Positions 61,305 to 64,000 of a stretch of DNA of 64,000 bases are shown here, piece after piece. The notes beneath the pieces are model-generated. The model saw nothing but the letters and a program-made list of their open reading frames with translations, was not told where the DNA came from and did not search any database. How positions within the stretch are numbered: the first letter of the stretch is position 1; each line of letters opens with the position of its first letter. The stretch covers positions 248,001 through 312,000 of the forward strand of contig JAIUOB010000005.1 of NCBI GenBank assembly GCA_020161135.1. Reading direction: 5' to 3'. This DNA is from Gemmatimonadota bacterium. Its GTDB lineage: Bacteria > Gemmatimonadota > Gemmatimonadetes > Gemmatimonadales > Gemmatimonadaceae. Position numbers and translations under genes: made by a program.

Positions 61305-62710
61305 CCGGCCTCGCGCAGCCCGAGGCCATTCCGACGATGGTGCCTGCGCCGCACACGGCCTGGCGACCACCGGCACCGGTGCCACGCGGCGCGGTGCCGT
61401 CGTTGCTGCGCCTCGTCTGGCGACGCGAGAAGGACCTGCTGAGCCTCCTCCCCGATGTCGCCTACCGCGACATGGTGGCGCCGCTGGGGTACACGCGACG
61501 CGGCATCCTGCTCGTGAACGACCCGACGTGGGTCGAGCGGGTCCTCGACGATCACGACACCTTCCCCAAGAACGACCTGTTCGTCGAGGCGCTCGCCGAC
61601 CTCGTGGGCGACTCGATGTTCGTGACCAGTGGCGATCGCTGGCGCCGGCAGCGGCGCATGGTCGATCCGGCCTTCTCGCACATGCGGCTGGGACACGCCT
61701 TCGACTTCATGGCCGGCGCGGTGGACGCGGCCGAATCGCGCCTCGATGCCCTGACCGGCTCGGGGGAGGCGTGGTCGCTCGACGCGGCCATGAGTCACCT
61801 CACGGCCGACGTCATCACCCGCACGATCTTCTCGGTGCCCCTCGAGGCAGGCGCGTCGCAGGAGGTGTTCGACGACTTCTCGCACTTCGAGCGGCAGGTC
61901 GGGAGCATCGACCTCAAGCGCCTGCTGTGGGACCTGCCATGGTCCCCGCATCGGCAGCCGCAGGTGGTGCGCGAGGCCTGCGCGCGCATACGCCGTCACC
62001 TCGGCACCATGCTCGACGCGCGCCTCGCGCGCCCCGAGTGCGACGACATTGCCGGGTCGGTGCTCGACGCACGCGATCCGGAGACCGGCGAGCCGTTCAG
62101 TCGCGAGGAGCTGATCGACCAACTGGGGGTGTTCTTCCTGGCCGGTCACGAGACCACGGCCAGCTCGCTCACCTGGGCCGTGTTCATCCTGTCACAGCGC
62201 CCCGACGTGGTCGCGCGCCTGCGCGCCGAGGTGGACGCGGCCGTGGGGTCGGGCCCGGTGACGCTCGACGCGGTCAAGCGGCTCAGCTACGTGCGCATGT
62301 TCTTCAAGGAGGTGTTGCGGCTCTATCCGCCCATCACCTTCCTGCCGCGCGTGGCCATGACCGACACCACCATCGCGGGGCGCGCCGTTCCACGTGGCAC
62401 GATGCTCATGATCTCGCCATGGTGCATCCACCGGCACGAGCGGCTGTGGCGTGATCCGGCACGGTTCGACCCCGAGCGCTTCGCGCCGGGCGGTGAAGCC
62501 GAGCAGGTACGGGGCGCCTACCTCCCCTTCGGCACGGGACCGCGCATCTGCGTCGGCGCGGGATTCGCGGCCATCGAGACCGCGCTCATTCTCGCCCGCC
62601 TCGTACGGCGGTACGACTTCACGACACTCGCGCCGGAGCGCGTGCGCCCGTACGCCCGGCTCACCACGCGCCCCGCCGAGGAGATCATGATGACAGTGCG
62701 GAGCGCCTGA
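61301..62710 (+). CDS. Cytochrome P450
   Basis: 469 aa from the GTG at 61301 that overlaps the upstream stop as GTGA. The P450 signatures are complete: I-helix AGHETTAS (oxygen binding), K-helix ExxR in KEVLRLYPP, PERF after it, and the haem loop FGTGPRICVG with Cys417 as the fifth ligand. There is no fused reductase domain, so ferredoxin or flavodoxin partners must be elsewhere. Length and the RRMVDPAFSH motif resemble bacterial class I P450s that hydroxylate lipids or terpenoids. Substrate is unknown; the coupled membrane protein is the only clue. Confidence 0.92.
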   Translation: MTGLAQPEAIPTMVPAPHTAWRPPAPVPRGAVPSLLRLVWRREKDLLSLLPDVAYRDMVAPLGYTRRGILLVNDPTWVERVLDDHDTFPKNDLFVEALADLVGDSMFVTSGDRWRRQRRMVDPAFSHMRLGHAFDFMAGAVDAAESRLDALTGSGEAWSLDAAMSHLTADVITRTIFSVPLEAGASQEVFDDFSHFERQVGSIDLKRLLWDLPWSPHRQPQVVREACARIRRHLGTMLDARLARPECDDIAGSVLDARDPETGEPFSREELIDQLGVFFLAGHETTASSLTWAVFILSQRPDVVARLRAEVDAAVGSGPVTLDAVKRLSYVRMFFKEVLRLYPPITFLPRVAMTDTTIAGRAVPRGTMLMISPWCIHRHERLWRDPARFDPERFAPGGEAEQVRGAYLPFGTGPRICVGAGFAAIETALILARLVRRYDFTTLAPERVRPYARLTTRPAEEIMMTVRSA

Positions 62711-62759
62711 AACGCACAGCGCCCCCCACGTCCTTCACCCTGTTCTCTTCTGCCTTCCT

Positions 62760-62783
62760 CCTGATCCTGTGTGAAGGATCAGG
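62760..62783. terminator. Hairpin between P450 and clpP
   Basis: CCTGATCC (62760-62767) pairs with GGATCAGG (62776-62783) over an 8-base loop. Flanking CCTTCC and GGAAGG can extend the stem with mismatches. It lies between convergent genes and may end both. Confidence 0.6.
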
Positions 62784-62847
62784 GAGCAGGCGGAAGGAGA
62801 GAGGGAGAAGCGTGCAGGGGGCGCCGACGTGCAGCGGTGCGCCGGAC

Positions 62848-63459
62848 TTACCGCGCGCCGACCAGCTCGGCCTGATGCTGGATGACGTTGTCGACGAGAC
62901 CGTAGACCTTCGCGTCTTCCGCGCTCATGAAGCGATCGCGGTCGGTGTCGCGCTCGATCTGCTCGATGGGACGGCCCGTGTGCTTCGACATGAGCTCGTT
63001 CATCTTGCTGCGGAGGTAGAGAATCTCCTTCGCCTGGATCTCGATGTCCGAGGCCGAGCCACCGCCACCGTTCTGCGAGGGCTGGTGGATCATGATGCGC
63101 GAGTGCGGCAGCGCGCTGCGATGGCCGGCAGCGCCGGCGCACAGCAGGAACGCGCCCATCGAGGCGGCCATGCCCATGCACGTGGTGTGCACCGGCGCCT
63201 TGATGAACTGCATCGTGTCGTACATCGCGAGGCCAGCCGACACCGAGCCGCCCGGGCTGTTGATGTACAGGTGGATCGGCTTCTCGGGGTTGTCGGCCTC
63301 GAGGAACAGCATCTGGGCAATGATGATGTTCGCGACGTCGTCGGTGACCGGCGAGCCGAGGAACACGATGCGGTCCATGAGCAACCGCGAGAAGATGTCG
63401 TACGTGCGCTCGCCACGGCTCGAGCGCTCGATGATGTACGGCATGTAGATCGACGCCAT
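62848..63459 (-). CDS. clpP: ATP-dependent Clp protease proteolytic subunit ClpP
   Basis: 203 aa from ATG 63459, normal size. The catalytic Ser100 is in GMAASMGAF and His125 in RIMIHQP; the catalytic Asp is in the MNELMSKHTGR-IERDTDRD region. YINSPGGSVSAGLAMYDTMQ is the ClpP signature. ClpP forms the barrel that degrades substrates unfolded by ClpX. The gene follows trigger factor by 28 bases on the same strand, as in most bacteria, but clpX is separated from it by the membrane protein/P450 pair. Confidence 0.96.
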   Translation of the reverse strand: MASIYMPYIIERSSRGERTYDIFSRLLMDRIVFLGSPVTDDVANIIIAQMLFLEADNPEKPIHLYINSPGGSVSAGLAMYDTMQFIKAPVHTTCMGMAASMGAFLLCAGAAGHRSALPHSRIMIHQPSQNGGGGSASDIEIQAKEILYLRSKMNELMSKHTGRPIEQIERDTDRDRFMSAEDAKVYGLVDNVIQHQAELVGAR

Positions 63460-63487
63460 GCTCTGCTCCGGTACGGGAGGGGCGGCC

Positions 63488-64000
63488 TCAGGCCGCCGTG
63501 ACGGGATTCTTCTCGAGGAGCCACGCGAACACGCGATCCTCGGTGAGCTCACGCTCGATTTCCTGCAGACGACCGCTCTTCTGGAGCTGCGCGTACACCT
63601 GGCCCGGGTCGACGTTCCGGGCCGTCGCCATCGCTTCGATGCGCTCGTCCACCGCCGCCGAACTGGCCGTCAGCGACTCGCGCTCGGCCAGCGTGTCGAT
63701 GATGAGGTCGCGCCGCACCTGCCGCTCCGCCATCGGGCGGAACTCGGTGGCGAACGTCTCCTTCTGCGTGTCGGGCACGCCGTACATCTGCATGTAGCCC
63801 TCGATGAGCTGGCGCACCCACACCTGCGGCACATCGAACGGGTTGGCGGTGATGATCTGGTCGATGAGCTGCGCACGCACCTCGGCGTCGGCCTCGCGCT
63901 GGGCATGCGTGCCCATGTCGACGCGCACGGCTTCACGCAGCGCGGCCAGGTCGTCGAAGTCACCCACGCCACGCGCGAACGCATCGTCGAGGGCCGGCAA
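63488..64000 (-). CDS. tig: Trigger factor, C-terminal part (partial)
   Basis: The window cuts this gene; 170 residues at the C-terminal end are seen. They are helical and match the trigger factor chaperone arm and tail: FDVPQVWVRQLIEGYMQMYG, FRPMAERQVRRDLIIDTLAE and VDERIEAMATARNVDPGQVYAQL. The first visible codon is an internal Leu, not a start. Trigger factor binds the ribosome exit and helps nascent chains fold. The tig-clpP order supports the call. Confidence 0.9.
   Translation of the reverse strand: MPALDDAFARGVGDFDDLAALREAVRVDMGTHAQREADAEVRAQLIDQIITANPFDVPQVWVRQLIEGYMQMYGVPDTQKETFATEFRPMAERQVRRDLIIDTLAERESLTASSAAVDERIEAMATARNVDPGQVYAQLQKSGRLQEIERELTEDRVFAWLLEKNPVTAA

Overview
The window is chromosomal DNA from a high-GC bacterium with dense, often 4-base-overlapping genes. 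The gene set points to a Gram-negative cell with an outer membrane and menaquinone-type respiration: a beta-barrel-like exported protein, lipoproteins, a heptosyltransferase-like GT9 enzyme beside a Kdo/LPS-type kinase, and a UbiE/UbiD/UbiA/UbiX cluster. The style of the proteins and the composition fit Gemmatimonadota, close to Gemmatimonas. That assignment is inferred from gene content and sequence style; no marker search was possible. I see no rRNA, tRNA, CRISPR array, complete insertion sequence or prophage.

Layout. 1-2121 (+): the tail of etfA and a membrane ETF:menaquinone oxidoreductase-like Fe-S protein, closed by a long perfect hairpin. 2213-11980 (-): a secreted GH3 glycosidase, a small membrane-anchored protein, then a tightly overlapped run gpmI - outer-membrane protein - PTPS/QueD - PBP4-type carboxypeptidase - moeA - methyltransferase. 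12162-18145 (+): an M15-like peptidase, a small DUF2281-like protein, guaB, an APC amino acid permease and an NrnA-like DHH phosphoesterase. 18075-20259 (-): a compositionally different three-gene exported cassette (Cys-rich small protein, membrane-anchored redoxin-like protein, six-bladed beta-propeller), the most intriguing locus here. 20510-24959 (+): Mrp ATPase, MATE exporter, exported transglutaminase-like protein, SAM hydroxide adenosyltransferase. 25087-27096 (-): ECF sigma factor, zinc-finger anti-sigma factor and a membrane protein. 27226-31613 (+): ubiE-ubiD-ubiA-ubiX-metallophosphoesterase, probably the late part of menaquinone synthesis, ending in a REP-like palindrome that carries the last stop codon.

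31635-37530 (-): GIY-YIG nuclease, mutM, purD, an M48-fold protein that has lost its HExxH motif, and a cystathionine synthase/lyase. 37665-45395: an HD-GYP response regulator (+), a small orphan (-), then glmM-glmS-fpg/nei and prfC (+). 45484-49541: a coiled-coil orphan of unknown role (-), dtd (+), metZ (-) and maf (+). 49551-54581 (-): trpE - FHA/GAF/adenylate cyclase - sugar kinase - GT9 in one coupled run. 54641-62710: a Nudix hydrolase (+), the protein-quality-control run tig-clpP (62848-64000) and clpX-lon-engB-lipoprotein (55199-60202), both on the minus strand, interrupted by a plus-strand membrane protein/cytochrome P450 pair.

A recurring architecture is a TAnnnT hexamer ending only 5-10 bases before the start codon (GH3, guaB, purD, the ECF sigma gene, prfC, dtd, maf and a small orphan), which suggests leaderless or near-leaderless transcripts in this organism.
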